This document shows, piece after piece, positions 7,229 through 14,335 of a stretch of DNA of 50,788 nucleotides. Below the pieces are notes generated by a model. It was not told where the DNA came from. It did no database searches and worked only from the letters and a program-made list of their open reading frames with translations. The DNA is from Bacteroidales bacterium UBA3290. Its GTDB lineage: Bacteria; Bacteroidota; Bacteroidia; Bacteroidales; UBA932. The position numbers and the translations under genes are program-made. The stretch spans positions 1 through 50,788 of the forward strand of contig DETK01000003.1 in the NCBI GenBank assembly GCA_002361615.1, read 5' to 3'. The number at the start of each line of letters is the position of its first letter. Within the stretch, counting starts at the first letter, position 1.

Positions 7229-9150
7229 AAGACACCGGAGCAGACTGGTGCAAGTTCCTGGCCGCCTCCCGGCCCGGAGCCGCCGTGGAGGTCCGGCTCG
7301 ACGAGTGTGACTTCGATACGGACGAAATCCGGGACATCTTCTCCTGCCAGCGGAAAGCCGAACTGATCGCCACCTGCCACGTTTCCCTGCCCTCCCAGGT
7401 TGCAGAGGCTGCCGAAAAGCTCTCCGCAGCCATCCTCGCGGGCGCGGATTACGTGGACATCCCGCTCGATTTCCCGGAAAACTCCAAACAATGGCTGCTG
7501 AACCTGGCCCTGAACCACGGGACCCGGATCATCCTTTCCTGGCACAACTACACTAATACCGAGCCGCTCCCGCGGCTGCGTGAGATAGCCGCCCAGGCCC
7601 TGCGGGAAGGAGCCGACATCGTGAAGATCGTCACCACGGCCACCCGCCCGGAAGATGCAGCGACGGTCCTTGCCCTGTACGACGGCTTCGAGCCTGGCAG
7701 GCTGCTGGCCTTCGCCATGGGACCGCTCGGACGCGACTCGCGCTTCCAGGCCCTGGAAAAAGGTGCCCCTTTCCTTTTCGTCGCGCCTTCGCGGGAGGGC
7801 GCCACTGCCTCCGGCCAGCCTTGTGTGGCCGACCTGTTGCCGGAAAGTGCCTTCAAGCTGCGGGGAGAAGCCGCACTGCCCGCTTCCAAAAGCTACGCCC
7901 AGCGCGCCATCCTGCTCGCCGCCCTGGCTACCGGCACCACGAAACTCTACGGCGTGACGCTCTGCGACGACATCGTTTCCGCTATCGGCGTGGCGCAGTC
8001 GCTGTATGCCGACGTATCCCTCGACGGGACCATCCTCACCATCGAGGGGCATCAGGACATCCTGCACGACGGACTCCGCGTACGCGACAACAGCCTGTTC
8101 GTAGGGGAATCGGGACTACTGGCCCGCCTCTGCATCCCACTGGCCGGTCTGACGAAAGAAGCCATCGAAATCAGCGGTGAAAAGACCCTGCTGCGCCGCA
8201 AGGTCGACGACCATCGCGCCGCGCTGCGCAAACTGGGCCTCCGGCTCACTTTTACGGACCGGAGCCACCTGCCCGTCACCGTCCGGGGCCGGCTCAAAGC
8301 CGGCGCGGTGGAAGTGGACGGTAGCAAAGGCTCGCAGATGATCTCAGGCATGCTGATGGCCCTCTCGCAGTGTGATTCCGAAAGCACGCTGGTCATCTCC
8401 GGCGTTACGAGCGAACCCTATATCAACCTGACCACCTATATCGCCTCGTTCTTCGGGCTGACGGGCTACGACTGCCCCGAGCTGGCCGACAAGAACAAAC
8501 AGGAGGAAGATTCCTATTACCGGACCTGGTACATCGATCCGCAGCAGCGCATCACACCCGTGCTGGGACTCGAAGTGGAGCGCGACTGGAGCGCGGCCGC
8601 CATGCTGCTGGTCGCCGGCGCCGTAGCCGGCGAGGTTACGCTTCGGGGGCTGGACCTGCTTTCCCGTCAGTCCGACGCCGTGATCTTCGAACTGCTCCGG
8701 CAGAACCACGTCGATATCGTCCGTGACCCCGAGAAGAACACGATTACCGTCCGCCGCTCGATTCTCTGTCCCTTCTATTTCGACATCAACGATGCGCCCG
8801 ACCTGTTCGCTCCACTTTTTGTCCTGGCAGCCTTCTCGCACGGCGAGAGCGTGATCTCCGGTATCGGCCGGCTCAAGAACAAGGAGAGCAACCGGGCGGA
8901 AAGCTTCGCCGAAGAATTCGGCAAGCTGGGCGTGAGAACCACTGTTTCAGGCGGCGAGATGACCATCTACGGCGAGGAAAACCGGCGGTTGTGGAAGGCT
9001 TCCTGCTCTTCGCACGGCGACCATCGCCTGGCCATGGCCCTGCTCGTAGCCTCCCTCTTTGCCGACGGACCCGTGAAGATCGACGACACAGACTGCATCG
9101 CCAAGTCGTTCCCGGGCTTCCTCGAAAACTTTGAAAAGCTCAAACGCTAA
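7204..9150 (+). CDS. aroDA: Fused 3-dehydroquinate dehydratase (type I) and EPSP synthase
   Basis: A 648-residue bifunctional protein. Residues 1 to about 210 form a type I dehydroquinase: VEVRLD (Glu29, Arg31), SWHNY (His114) and DIVKIVT (Lys141, the Schiff-base lysine), closing with TASGQP. Residues from about 218 to 648 form EPSP synthase: LPASKSYAQRA (Lys229 for phosphates), VGESGLLAR, GSKGSQMISG, the catalytic Asp region NDAPDLFAPL, LKNKESNRA and SHGDHRLAMAL. It therefore covers steps 3 and 6 of the pathway; shikimate dehydrogenase and kinase are not here. Both active sites look intact. The symbol is a composite of the two activities. Confidence 0.95.
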   Translation: MGRICYSLKDTGADWCKFLAASRPGAAVEVRLDECDFDTDEIRDIFSCQRKAELIATCHVSLPSQVAEAAEKLSAAILAGADYVDIPLDFPENSKQWLLNLALNHGTRIILSWHNYTNTEPLPRLREIAAQALREGADIVKIVTTATRPEDAATVLALYDGFEPGRLLAFAMGPLGRDSRFQALEKGAPFLFVAPSREGATASGQPCVADLLPESAFKLRGEAALPASKSYAQRAILLAALATGTTKLYGVTLCDDIVSAIGVAQSLYADVSLDGTILTIEGHQDILHDGLRVRDNSLFVGESGLLARLCIPLAGLTKEAIEISGEKTLLRRKVDDHRAALRKLGLRLTFTDRSHLPVTVRGRLKAGAVEVDGSKGSQMISGMLMALSQCDSESTLVISGVTSEPYINLTTYIASFFGLTGYDCPELADKNKQEEDSYYRTWYIDPQQRITPVLGLEVERDWSAAAMLLVAGAVAGEVTLRGLDLLSRQSDAVIFELLRQNHVDIVRDPEKNTITVRRSILCPFYFDINDAPDLFAPLFVLAAFSHGESVISGIGRLKNKESNRAESFAEEFGKLGVRTTVSGGEMTIYGEENRRLWKASCSSHGDHRLAMALLVASLFADGPVKIDDTDCIAKSFPGFLENFEKLKR

Positions 9151-9154
9151 GACT

Positions 9155-10108
9155 ATGGATACATTCGGCCAACGCTTCCGTTTGGAAATCTTCGGTGCTT
9201 CGCACGCGCCGGCGGTAGGCGTCACGCTGCGCGGCGTGCCGGCGTCGCTGCCGCTCGCGGCCGGCGACTTCGTCGCCGACCTGCTGCGGCGCAAAAGCGG
9301 CGCCAAGGGCACCACGCCGCGCATCGAAGACGACCTTCCCCAAATCGACGACCGGCGCGGAAGCGACGGCACGCTGACCATCACCTTCGCCAACCGCAAC
9401 TACCGCAAGGCCGATTATGCCGCCTTCACCGACATTCCGCGTCCCGGCCACGCCGACTTCGTGGCGTTGCGCAAGTACGGTTCGCTGCGGGACGGCTGGT
9501 TCTCCGGCCGGATGACCCTGCCGTTGGTGGCGGCCGGTGTGGTAGCCAAGAAAATGATCGCCCCCGTCTCCGTACAGGCTCGCCTGACGGAAGTGGGCGG
9601 TATCTCGACCGACGATGCGGCAGCCGTTGACCGGCTGCTCGAGGAAACCGCCCTCGCGGGCGACTCGCTCGGCGGCATCGTCGAGTGTCGCTGCAACGAA
9701 GTTCCCGTCGGCTTGGGTGAACCCTTCTTCGACTCGCTCGAGTCACTTCTTTCGCACGCCCTCTTCTCGATCCCCGGTATCAGGGGCGTGGAGTTCGGCG
9801 ATGGCTTCGCCGCTGCCCGGATGAAGGGTTCCGAGCACAACGACCCCTTCATTGACGCGGCCGGACACACCGCCCGCAACGGCGCCGGCGGCATCAACGG
9901 CGGCATCGCCAACGGCAATCCCATCGTGCTGCGCGTGGCCGTCAAACCCACGTCCAGCATCCGCAAAACCCAACAAACCTTCGATTTCACCCACGGCCGG
10001 ATGACCGGCTTCTCCGTTCCCGGACGGCACGACGTGTGCTTCGCACTCCGCGTCCCACCCGTAGTCGAAGCCGTCACCGCCTGCGTCCTGGCCGACCTGA
10101 TCTTATGA
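9155..10108 (+). CDS. aroC: Chorismate synthase
   Basis: The last step of the shikimate pathway, converting EPSP to chorismate with reduced FMN. Family marks are GASHAPAVGV near the N-terminus, DIPRPGHADF, the FSGRMT segment, NGAGGINGGIANGNP and the C-terminal GRHDVCFALR. At 317 residues it is about 40 shorter than typical AroC, mainly around the FMN loop and the C-terminus. The ATG at 9155 follows the aroDA stop by 4 nt. Its stop overlaps the next start as ATGA. Confidence 0.95.
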   Translation: MDTFGQRFRLEIFGASHAPAVGVTLRGVPASLPLAAGDFVADLLRRKSGAKGTTPRIEDDLPQIDDRRGSDGTLTITFANRNYRKADYAAFTDIPRPGHADFVALRKYGSLRDGWFSGRMTLPLVAAGVVAKKMIAPVSVQARLTEVGGISTDDAAAVDRLLEETALAGDSLGGIVECRCNEVPVGLGEPFFDSLESLLSHALFSIPGIRGVEFGDGFAAARMKGSEHNDPFIDAAGHTARNGAGGINGGIANGNPIVLRVAVKPTSSIRKTQQTFDFTHGRMTGFSVPGRHDVCFALRVPPVVEAVTACVLADLIL

Positions 10109-10887
10109 AACGCTTTTGTCTGATCCTCCTGGCAACCGCCCTGCTGGCCGGTTGCGCCCGCGGGCCGAAGCTCGACCCGATTGTCCAAGCCTACTACCGC
10201 GATTCGCTCGCATCGCTGACCGCCCGCTGCGAAAAGGTGCTCGCTGCCGCCTATATGGCCGAGAACCTGCTGGGCGAGCGAGACGATCTCCCCGGATGGG
10301 AAGGCTATCCCGTCCAGCTCTGGGAATACCATACGGGCGAGGACATCTATCTGCACGCCCCGAAAAGAGGGCTCGTCTATATGCTGAACCCTTCCCCCGA
10401 ACAGCTGGCCAAATGGGTGGTCAATGCGGTATTCGACGCCACGGGCGAACTCGACCCGGCCAAGATCGAGCAGACCTGCTCCTTCATCCAGTGGCAGAGC
10501 GGCGCCCAGTTCCCGGTCAGCGGTGTCGTCTATGAAGATATGTACACCGCCGGATTCTACGAACCCTACGTATTCAAGGACGGCGTGACCGTTTACGTGG
10601 CCGACTCCACTTATCTGACGCGCGACAAGCATCCCACCGACGAGATGCTGGAATACTATCTGAGCCTGAAGAACGACCAGCTCAAGCCCAACACGGGCCG
10701 CTATGCGCGCATTTCCTCCACGACACGGGAAATGTACTATGCGGCCGGCGGCACGGCAGACGTGGGCCACAGCGACGACGGACAGCGCTCCCAAGCCTGG
10801 CTCGGCGAAGTCTGCCGGCTCTATCGCGAAGCCTGGAACAGCGACCGCAACTTCCTGATCTATGCCTGGGCCAAGGCAAATTTGTAA
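10105..10887 (+). CDS. Lipoprotein of unknown function
   Basis: A 260-residue protein starting MKRFCLILLATALLAGC, a clear SPII signal. The rest is soluble, with many Tyr and Trp, an N-terminal helical stretch (residues 30-65) and no family I recognise. Its ATG overlaps the aroC stop (ATGA), so it is co-translated with the shikimate genes and might be a conserved passenger of that operon. Its last codons contain the -33 box of the tRNA-Leu promoter. Confidence 0.85.
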   Translation: MKRFCLILLATALLAGCARGPKLDPIVQAYYRDSLASLTARCEKVLAAAYMAENLLGERDDLPGWEGYPVQLWEYHTGEDIYLHAPKRGLVYMLNPSPEQLAKWVVNAVFDATGELDPAKIEQTCSFIQWQSGAQFPVSGVVYEDMYTAGFYEPYVFKDGVTVYVADSTYLTRDKHPTDEMLEYYLSLKNDQLKPNTGRYARISSTTREMYYAAGGTADVGHSDDGQRSQAWLGEVCRLYREAWNSDRNFLIYAWAKANL

Positions 10888-10912
10888 AGTTGCGCAAAAA
10901 TCCATACATTTG
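10881..10912 (+). promoter_or_regulatory. Promoter of tRNA-Leu
   Basis: TTTG (10881-10884), a 20-bp spacer and TACATTTG (10905-10912) form a full-consensus promoter. The tRNA starts 16 nt further on. The -33 box overlaps the stop region of the preceding gene. Confidence 0.85.
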
Positions 10913-10927
10913 CAGCCACTACGGTCT

Positions 10928-11011
10928 GCCCGGATGGCGGAATCGGTAGACGCGCTGGTCTCAAACACCAGTGGCCGCAAGGCTGTGCCGGTTCGACCCC
11001 GGCTCCGGGTA
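10928..11011 (+). tRNA. tRNA-Leu, anticodon CAA
   Basis: An 84-nt class II tRNA. The acceptor stem pairs 10928-10934 with 11004-11010 (G-U at the first pair), the discriminator base is A11011, the anticodon arm has loop CTCAAAC with anticodon CAA, a variable arm is present as expected for Leu, and the T arm (10987-11003) has the TTCGACC loop. CCA is not encoded. The tRNA borders the accessory island. Confidence 0.95.
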
Positions 11012-11018
11012 CTGAATC

Positions 11019-11056
11019 GAAGTCTTCCCTATTGTGGGAAGACTTCCTTTTTTTTC
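11019..11056 (+). terminator. Terminator of tRNA-Leu
   Basis: A perfect 11-bp stem (11019-11029 with 11036-11046), a 6-nt loop and a run of T to about 11055. The accessory island begins directly after it. Confidence 0.9.
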
Positions 11057-11222
11057 GCCCCTCCAAGTGTTTGGTTTCTTGGAAGATGATGTCAAGCATT
11101 TTGTTGTAATTCTTGGTTCGATATTTTTTCCCGTCAAATTCGATTTTTTCGGGGAAAATCGAACCAAGTAACTTGAATTTGACTTCTGGACTGGCTTGGG
11201 AGAAGAAACCAGCAAGGTTTCC
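11057..11222 (-). pseudogene. C-terminal remnant of a large serine recombinase
   Basis: In a reading frame different from the resolvase above it, the minus strand encodes NLAGFFSQASPEVKFK, then LLGSIFPEKIEFDGKKYRT and an Asn/Lys-rich end. This is the typical last segment of Bacteroidetes large serine recombinases. There is no start, catalytic domain or zinc ribbon. The frame runs on through the tRNA-Leu terminator and into the tRNA, as seen for recombinases integrated beside a tRNA gene. Confidence 0.55.
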
Positions 11223-11676
11223 GATAATGTTGATTGTATTGGTCACGACCACTGGCCATTCGTTCTTTGATGGTCAGACGTTCCATACTGGCCACTTCTA
11301 ATAGGATAGTACAAATGAGCGAAGCAACAGGATTGACTTTCCCTTCCGTTAGCGTTTCTATGCCATAGTTCTTAACAAAAAGGCTAACGCCATTCTCGTT
11401 GAGGCTCTGGATGACACGCAACGCTTCGAAGGTATTCCTGCCAAGACGTGAAATTTCAAGGCAAACAACGCGACTGATTTCGTGTGTCTTGACATAGGCG
11501 ATGAGGTCCTGTATCTCGGCGCGTTCTTCGATAGTCTTCGCACCGCTAACCTTATTACAAAAGGATGCATCAACGCTCCAACCAACCCGATTGCAATAGT
11601 CCGTCAGTTCGTTCACCTGCCGTTGGTATTCCTGCTTGTCTGTACTGACTCTGGCTAAAATGACAACCTTTTCCAT
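11134..11676 (-). CDS. Small serine resolvase with a replaced C-terminus (probably inactive)
   Basis: Residues 1 to about 145 are an intact resolvase catalytic domain: ARVSTDKQEYQRQ with the catalytic Ser, VSGAKTIEERAE, LEISRLGRN, and the E-helix with SMERLTIKERMASGR. After about residue 153 the expected hinge and helix-turn-helix are missing; the last 27 residues come from reading the large-recombinase remnant out of frame. It is thus a chimera at a deletion junction: catalysis may be intact but DNA binding should be lost. The ATG at 11676 follows a TATCTTTG box by 25 nt. Confidence 0.75.
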   Translation of the reverse strand: MEKVVILARVSTDKQEYQRQVNELTDYCNRVGWSVDASFCNKVSGAKTIEERAEIQDLIAYVKTHEISRVVCLEISRLGRNTFEALRVIQSLNENGVSLFVKNYGIETLTEGKVNPVASLICTILLEVASMERLTIKERMASGRDQYNQHYRKPCWFLLPSQSRSQIQVTWFDFPRKNRI

Positions 11677-11701
11677 AGTTCTTCCTTCCGTATGTTTGAC
11701 A

Positions 11702-11709
11702 CAAAGATA
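11702..11709 (-). promoter_or_regulatory. -7 box of the resolvase gene
   Basis: Minus strand TATCTTTG matches TAnnTTTG, with a CTTG at the -33 position 20 bp away (11730-11733). The palindrome at 11711-11731 covers the spacer, so a bound protein would repress it. Confidence 0.55.
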
Positions 11710-11710
11710 G

Positions 11711-11731
11711 TGCATATATTTAATATATGCA
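11711..11731. promoter_or_regulatory. Perfect 21-bp palindrome, candidate resolvase site or operator
   Basis: Arms TGCATATATT and AATATATGCA meet at a single central T (11721). It lies between the divergent resolvase and 77-residue protein genes. Tn3-type resolvases bind such inverted sites (res subsites) upstream of their own gene. The right half plus the centre is repeated at 16616-16630. Confidence 0.5.
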
Positions 11732-11751
11732 AGTATTCTAACAAATAATTT

Positions 11752-11776
11752 GTTGCATATTTTGAAAATGTGCAAC
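11752..11776. promoter_or_regulatory. Near-perfect 25-bp palindrome, second candidate binding site
   Basis: Arms 11752-11763 and 11765-11776 pair at 11 of 12 positions around G11764, with GTTGCA at the outer ends. It shares the TTGCATAT half-site with the palindrome 43 bp to the left (centre to centre). It overlaps the -33 box of the rightward gene. Confidence 0.5.
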
Positions 11777-11791
11777 TCTTTGCTACCTTTA
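11761..11791 (+). promoter_or_regulatory. Probable promoter of the first 77-residue protein gene
   Basis: TTTG (11761-11764), 19 bp, then TACCTTTA (11784-11791), which matches TAnnTTTG in all but the last base. Confidence 0.45.
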
Positions 11792-11806
11792 CGAAAATCC
11801 GTGCTT

Positions 11807-12040
11807 ATGGCAGATACGAAGAAACAAGAGCGCGCCGTTGTCCACCTTGAAAAAGATGGACGGCACTACTACTACGGCAACTTAAAGGCGTTGACTGACC
11901 ACTGGCCCAAAGAGACCATCGGCGTTTCGTACACCTATCTTAAAAACCTCAACATTGATGAGGATAAACCCTACCAGAACGACAAATGCATTATCCGACG
12001 CGGCATCATCATCACATCACCAAGAAAAGACAGGTTTTAG
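11807..12040 (+). CDS. 77-residue orphan protein, copy 1
   Basis: The protein has the central sequence YYYGNLKAL and then YLKNLNIDEDKPYQNDKC, with a basic C-terminus. It is a paralogue of the protein encoded at 16704-16937: both are 77 residues and about three quarters identical, while their codons have drifted much more. No known domain is recognised. The high content of Lys, Tyr and Asp and the basic end leave a small nucleic-acid or protein-binding role open, but this is only a guess. It diverges from the resolvase gene across a palindrome-rich spacer. Confidence 0.8.
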   Translation: MADTKKQERAVVHLEKDGRHYYYGNLKALTDHWPKETIGVSYTYLKNLNIDEDKPYQNDKCIIRRGIIITSPRKDRF

Positions 12041-12097
12041 ACGCAGCCACATCTTATTAACACATTGTATTAGTTACCTTCACTGACGATTTAAGAG

Positions 12098-12445
12098 ATG
12101 AAACATTTTTTCATACCCGCAGAACAGATTAAAAGGCTCATTGGTCCTATGGGTTACTGTATTGCCTCGGACCGCATTACCGTAGAGGGAGGAAAAGTTG
12201 GATATATGTATCGGGAGGAGGGTGATGAACCAGCCGATAGCGGATGGAGGTTTTTTGAAGGAAGCGAAGACCAAGAGTACGCCGATGATGCCAGTCACTT
12301 TGAAATTTACGAGGTCAATACCATCGCAAATTATGATATGGACATAATCCCGTTATTGGATTCGCCCATCGGCAGTGCTTTTGAAAGAACCCCCACGGGT
12401 CTTCAAGAGATTCCAGAAGGTTTTGAACCATTACCTGACCTATAG
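12098..12445 (+). CDS. DUF2185 protein, Imm33-type immunity domain
   Basis: A 115-residue protein. The run GYCIASDRITVEGGKVGYMY, then SGWRFFEGSEDQEYADD, and the IYEVNTIANYD/IIPLLDSPIGSAFER block are the signature of DUF2185, which Zhang, Aravind and colleagues classed as immunity protein family 33 of polymorphic toxin systems. No toxin gene is adjacent, so it is either an orphan immunity protein or the family has another role. It has its own terminator 60 nt downstream. No signal peptide, so cytoplasmic. Confidence 0.85.
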   Translation: MKHFFIPAEQIKRLIGPMGYCIASDRITVEGGKVGYMYREEGDEPADSGWRFFEGSEDQEYADDASHFEIYEVNTIANYDMDIIPLLDSPIGSAFERTPTGLQEIPEGFEPLPDL

Positions 12446-12504
12446 TATTTGCACAAACGAATCTGCTTTTTCTCATTTGTCAAGCAGTTTAATACAAAAA
12501 CATA

Positions 12505-12545
12505 AGGTGACACATCCGACCCTGGGCGTGTCACCTCTTTTTATA
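12505..12545 (+). terminator. Terminator after the DUF2185 gene
   Basis: A perfect 9-bp stem (12505-12513 with 12528-12536), a 14-nt loop and CTTTTT. Its arms begin ATAAGGTGA and end TCACCTC, as in the terminator at 17915. Confidence 0.85.
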
Positions 12546-12907
12546 CTTAAATTGAAACGCTGGACGATTCGATACATTACGCCATCTTTGCCAGCAGGGT
12601 CTGGTAAAATTCAGGATCTGCAGAAAACGCGGGTGGGCTGTATTAAAACGAAATGCGTTGTCCATAGCGTTTGCCCTTGGAGAGCCTATTATGAGTCTCG
12701 ACGAGGACAACGCCACCTTTAAGGTCCCATTGTCCATGACCGGCAGTGTCCGATTGCCCTTGAACAAGGATTATTGTGGATACCCTTTTTCTATTTCAGA
12801 AAAAGAGGCCTGGACACATCCCCAGGAAAAACGACGGGAGCGACTCAACATTTCAAAAAGGATTGCATCTTTTATGATAGACACTCACTTTTTGATTGAT
12901 ACAACTT
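12546..12907. other. Gap with no convincing gene
   Basis: About 360 bp with mixed composition. Short open frames occur on both strands (for example 12658-12880 plus and 12531-12767 minus), but none has a recognisable family, a signal peptide or a promoter. The stretch around 12680-12770 has codon-like composition and could be a decayed gene fragment. Confidence 0.4.
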
Positions 12908-13624
12908 ATGAAAAAGATCAACTATTTATGGTTTTGTTGCCTGCTTTCTTTTGTGGCCCTTTCCTGTGAACAAGGGGAGCTCAGCCCTGAAAGTCATCTG
13001 TCGACGAGAAACGATCCTTTTGGCTTCCATTGGACAGGCGGCAGTGGTGGCGTCACCCTCCATGGCGTCTACAATGATTACACCGCCACCCTTAACTGTG
13101 ACTGGTGCACCGTCACGTATCCAAGCAATAAACTGGGCGACGGCCATCCGACACTTCATTTGTCCTGTTCGGAGAATCCGACGCCCGAACGTCGCGAAGC
13201 CGTCCTGACGATTTACACAGAAGACGAGGCCGTCCAGGTCCAGATCTTTCAGAATCAAGGCAACCCCATGACCGTCTCTCAAACGGAATTCTCCCTGCCA
13301 GCAGACGCTACGGAAGTTTCTGTGACCTTCCAGACGTACTATCCGGTTTATTGCTCGACGGACTTCTACGACGAAACCACTTATATCGTCTCGACTGAGC
13401 CTCCTTTTGGAAAGACCTTGAATCCCAATCGCCGTCCCCAATGGATCTCCGTCAAGACCTGGGAGGTCGCAAGTGAAAACTCGGATAATCCCCATCAACA
13501 ATTGGTAACTCTCACGGTAAACGCCAACGACGAAAAGACCTCGCGGGAAGGATGCTTTGCCATCTATGACAAAGAAGACTCCATCCATCCCATCGAAATC
13601 AAAGTCCGGCAGAGCGGGCGATAG
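12908..13624 (+). CDS. Lipoprotein with two BACON-like beta-sandwich domains
   Basis: A 238-residue protein with the SPII signal MKKINYLWFCCLLSFVALSC. Residues 40-120 contain DWCTVTY, SCSENPTPERREAVLTIY and VQIFQNQG, the pattern of a BACON domain (Bacteroidetes-associated carbohydrate-binding, often N-terminal to other modules; binding is predicted rather than general fact). A second similar unit spans about 125-238 and ends IEIKVRQSGR. There is no catalytic domain. It stands alone with no SusC/SusD partner. The 120-bp repeat element starts 16 nt after its stop. Confidence 0.75.
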   Translation: MKKINYLWFCCLLSFVALSCEQGELSPESHLSTRNDPFGFHWTGGSGGVTLHGVYNDYTATLNCDWCTVTYPSNKLGDGHPTLHLSCSENPTPERREAVLTIYTEDEAVQVQIFQNQGNPMTVSQTEFSLPADATEVSVTFQTYYPVYCSTDFYDETTYIVSTEPPFGKTLNPNRRPQWISVKTWEVASENSDNPHQQLVTLTVNANDEKTSREGCFAIYDKEDSIHPIEIKVRQSGR

Positions 13625-13640
13625 CTGCTGGCGGAAACAA

Positions 13641-13760
13641 GGCCATAGAATGAAGATTCGCCCTGCAGCGTTCATACTGTGGCCTTGTTTTCAGTCAAAG
13701 CGCCGTATATCCGGCCACAGAATGGAAAACCAGCCTCAAATCTTCATTCTGTGGCCAGAA
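13641..13760. repeat. 120-bp paired-hairpin element, copy A
   Basis: It is 113/120 identical by hand alignment to 16371-16490 in the same orientation. It comprises two 44-nt hairpins (13641-13684 and 13713-13756), each with GGCC ends and an ACAGAATG-type stem, joined by a 28-nt linker. It sits between the stop of the BACON-like gene (13624) and the stop of the TonB-like gene (13761). This is a REP/BIME-like layout. Confidence 0.85.
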
Positions 13761-14282
13761 CTAACGTGCCTGGAAGACAACAGGGAAGGTATATACCGTA
13801 CGAATAGGTGTACCGTTGCTGGTTGCTGGTAACCATTTCGGCGAACTGGAGACGACCCTGACAGCTTCCTCATCCAGCTTTGGATGTACGCTTCGCAAAA
13901 CCTTGACATTTGTGACCTCTCCGGTTTCAGAAACGGTAAAGCATAGCGTTACTCTTCCTTCGAGGGGTACATTGTTTTCATCGAATTTTTGTTGTAGATG
14001 CTTGTTTACCCAGACAGAAAAGGTATTGGCATCGCCTCCTTGGAACTTTGGTTTAGTCTGGGATAAAAACGCCTCTCGATCCGTTGTCTCCCGAAACTCC
14101 CAATCTAAATAATTGACAAGTTTTTCTAAACCTGTTATAAATGTTGCTGTGTCTACTTGATGCTGTAACTCTTCAATTCTTTGTTGAAGGGAGTCGATGA
14201 TCTGTTGTTTGGACTGGGCACGCGCTAGCTGTCCCGCCATCAGAAATAAAGCTAAAACAAAGAAAACCAAGGAACGCTTCAT
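13761..14282 (-). CDS. Secreted protein with a TonB C-terminal domain
   Basis: A 173-residue protein with a signal peptide (MKRSLVFFVLALFLMAGQLARAQ), a short coiled-coil (residues 25-45), and a TonB_C domain from about 75 to the end: KFQGGDANTFSVWVNKHLQQ, PLEGRVTLCFTVSETGEV, VLRSVHPKLDEEAVRVV and an aromatic C-terminus. It lacks the long Pro-rich spacer of a true TonB. In Bacteroidetes such proteins are usually called energy transducer TonB; without a membrane anchor its role is unclear. Its stop codon directly abuts repeat copy A. Confidence 0.85.
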   Translation of the reverse strand: MKRSLVFFVLALFLMAGQLARAQSKQQIIDSLQQRIEELQHQVDTATFITGLEKLVNYLDWEFRETTDREAFLSQTKPKFQGGDANTFSVWVNKHLQQKFDENNVPLEGRVTLCFTVSETGEVTNVKVLRSVHPKLDEEAVRVVSSSPKWLPATSNGTPIRTVYTFPVVFQAR

Positions 14283-14335
14283 AGCACGTTTCTATTTAAA
14301 CTGTGATGTTGGTTTCGTACCGCAAAAAAGATACC

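Noticed and set aside
10860..11252. A stand-alone minus-strand gene running through the tRNA-Leu
   Set aside because: Its last third is the tRNA and terminator read as codons. Only 11057-11222 is real recombinase sequence, so it is annotated as a remnant.
12531..12890. Small open frames on both strands between the DUF2185 gene and the BACON-like gene
   Set aside because: No recognisable family, no promoter and conflicting frames; left as a gap that may hold a decayed fragment.
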